A stretch of 5,606 nucleotides of DNA from Candidatus Acetothermia bacterium. Its GTDB lineage: Bacteria; Bipolaricaulota; Bipolaricaulia; Bipolaricaulales; Bipolaricaulaceae. The stretch covers positions 1 through 5,606 of the forward strand of contig PUMK01000108.1 of assembly GCA_003551325.1 (NCBI GenBank). The letters are read 5' to 3'. Numbering within the stretch: the first letter of the stretch is position 1; every line of letters starts with the position of its first letter. The position numbers and the translations under genes were made by a program. A model generated the notes under the pieces. It was not told the DNA's origin, did not search any database, and worked only from the letters and a program-made list of their open reading frames with translations. Below are positions 5,475 to 5,606 of the stretch, piece by piece.

Positions 5475-5606
5475 TCAGCCCAGGACCATGAGGTTCAAGC
5501 CCGCGAAGTAGCCCCTGTAGAACCCTCGATCCCTCGTGAGGAGCCTGTCTGCGCGGTCGAGTGCGTGTCCGCCGATCAAGAAGTCGCTCAGGATGTGCTG
5601 GCGAAC
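5475..5606 (-). CDS. vapC: VapC-type PIN-domain toxin, C-terminal end only
   Basis: Reading the minus strand from the right edge gives 43 codons and a TGA at 5475-5477. The visible protein contains [17 protein letters not shown], then [14 protein letters not shown]. The 'sDFLIGaHA....a..LlTRD.g.Y..YF' pattern is the C-terminal signature of VapC-like PIN RNases: Asp8 of the visible part and the Asp of TRD match the conserved acidic positions that bind the catalytic metal. VapC toxins cleave tRNA or rRNA and are held inactive by a VapB antitoxin encoded just upstream, which here would lie beyond the right edge. The frame is cut by the window, not by a mutation. The family is likely; the partner and activity cannot be seen. 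Confidence 0.82.
   Translation of the reverse strand, partial: VRQHILSDFLIGGHALDRADRLLTRDRGFYRGYFAGLNLMVLG

Overview
The window reads as chromosomal DNA of a high-GC bacterium (about 60% G+C by eye). Strong AGGAGG-type ribosome binding sites, TTG/ATG starts and a bacterial-type tRNA-Gln with an encoded CCA end all point to a bacterium. The phylum cannot be fixed from these genes. One gene, the PurA homologue, looks more like the short archaeal/phage form of its family than the usual bacterial one.

Left part (1-2794, all + strand): the 3' part of a polytopic membrane protein of the MATE/MOP flippase type, with a layout resembling ANKH, enters from the left edge. After a 140-base gap come two tightly spaced genes. 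The first is a short, divergent adenylosuccinate-synthetase homologue (348 aa from a TTG start with an excellent ribosome binding site). The second is a YjbQ/UPF0047 protein (139 aa). Only 13 bases separate the stop of the first from the ATG of the second, so they almost certainly form one transcription unit. The PurA-like protein keeps its catalytic Asp and His but departs from PurA in the IMP-phosphate loop, the aspartate loop and the guanine-recognition motif. It is the most interesting gene here.

Middle part (2795-3815): a 235-base spacer with small repeats and a possible promoter leads to a complete tRNA-Gln (UUG) at 3030-3103. The tRNA leader carries nested copies of the acceptor-stem sequence. 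About 330 bases with no gene follow, then an 83-codon reading frame whose C-terminal two thirds looks like the end of a HEPN-type domain with an RNxxxH motif. It lacks a ribosome binding site and is probably a decayed remnant.

Right part (3816-5606, - strand): a 456-aa protein with an AlbA_2 (Schlafen-like) N-terminal domain, a GHKL-type ATPase-like domain and a C-terminal winged helix converges on the HEPN remnant. Beyond a 288-base spacer lies the C-terminus of a VapC-type PIN-domain toxin that runs off the right edge. The block from the tRNA to the right edge (HEPN remnant, AlbA_2 regulator, PIN toxin) has the look of an accessory segment downstream of a tRNA gene. No integrase or convincing attachment-site pair is visible, so this remains an inference.
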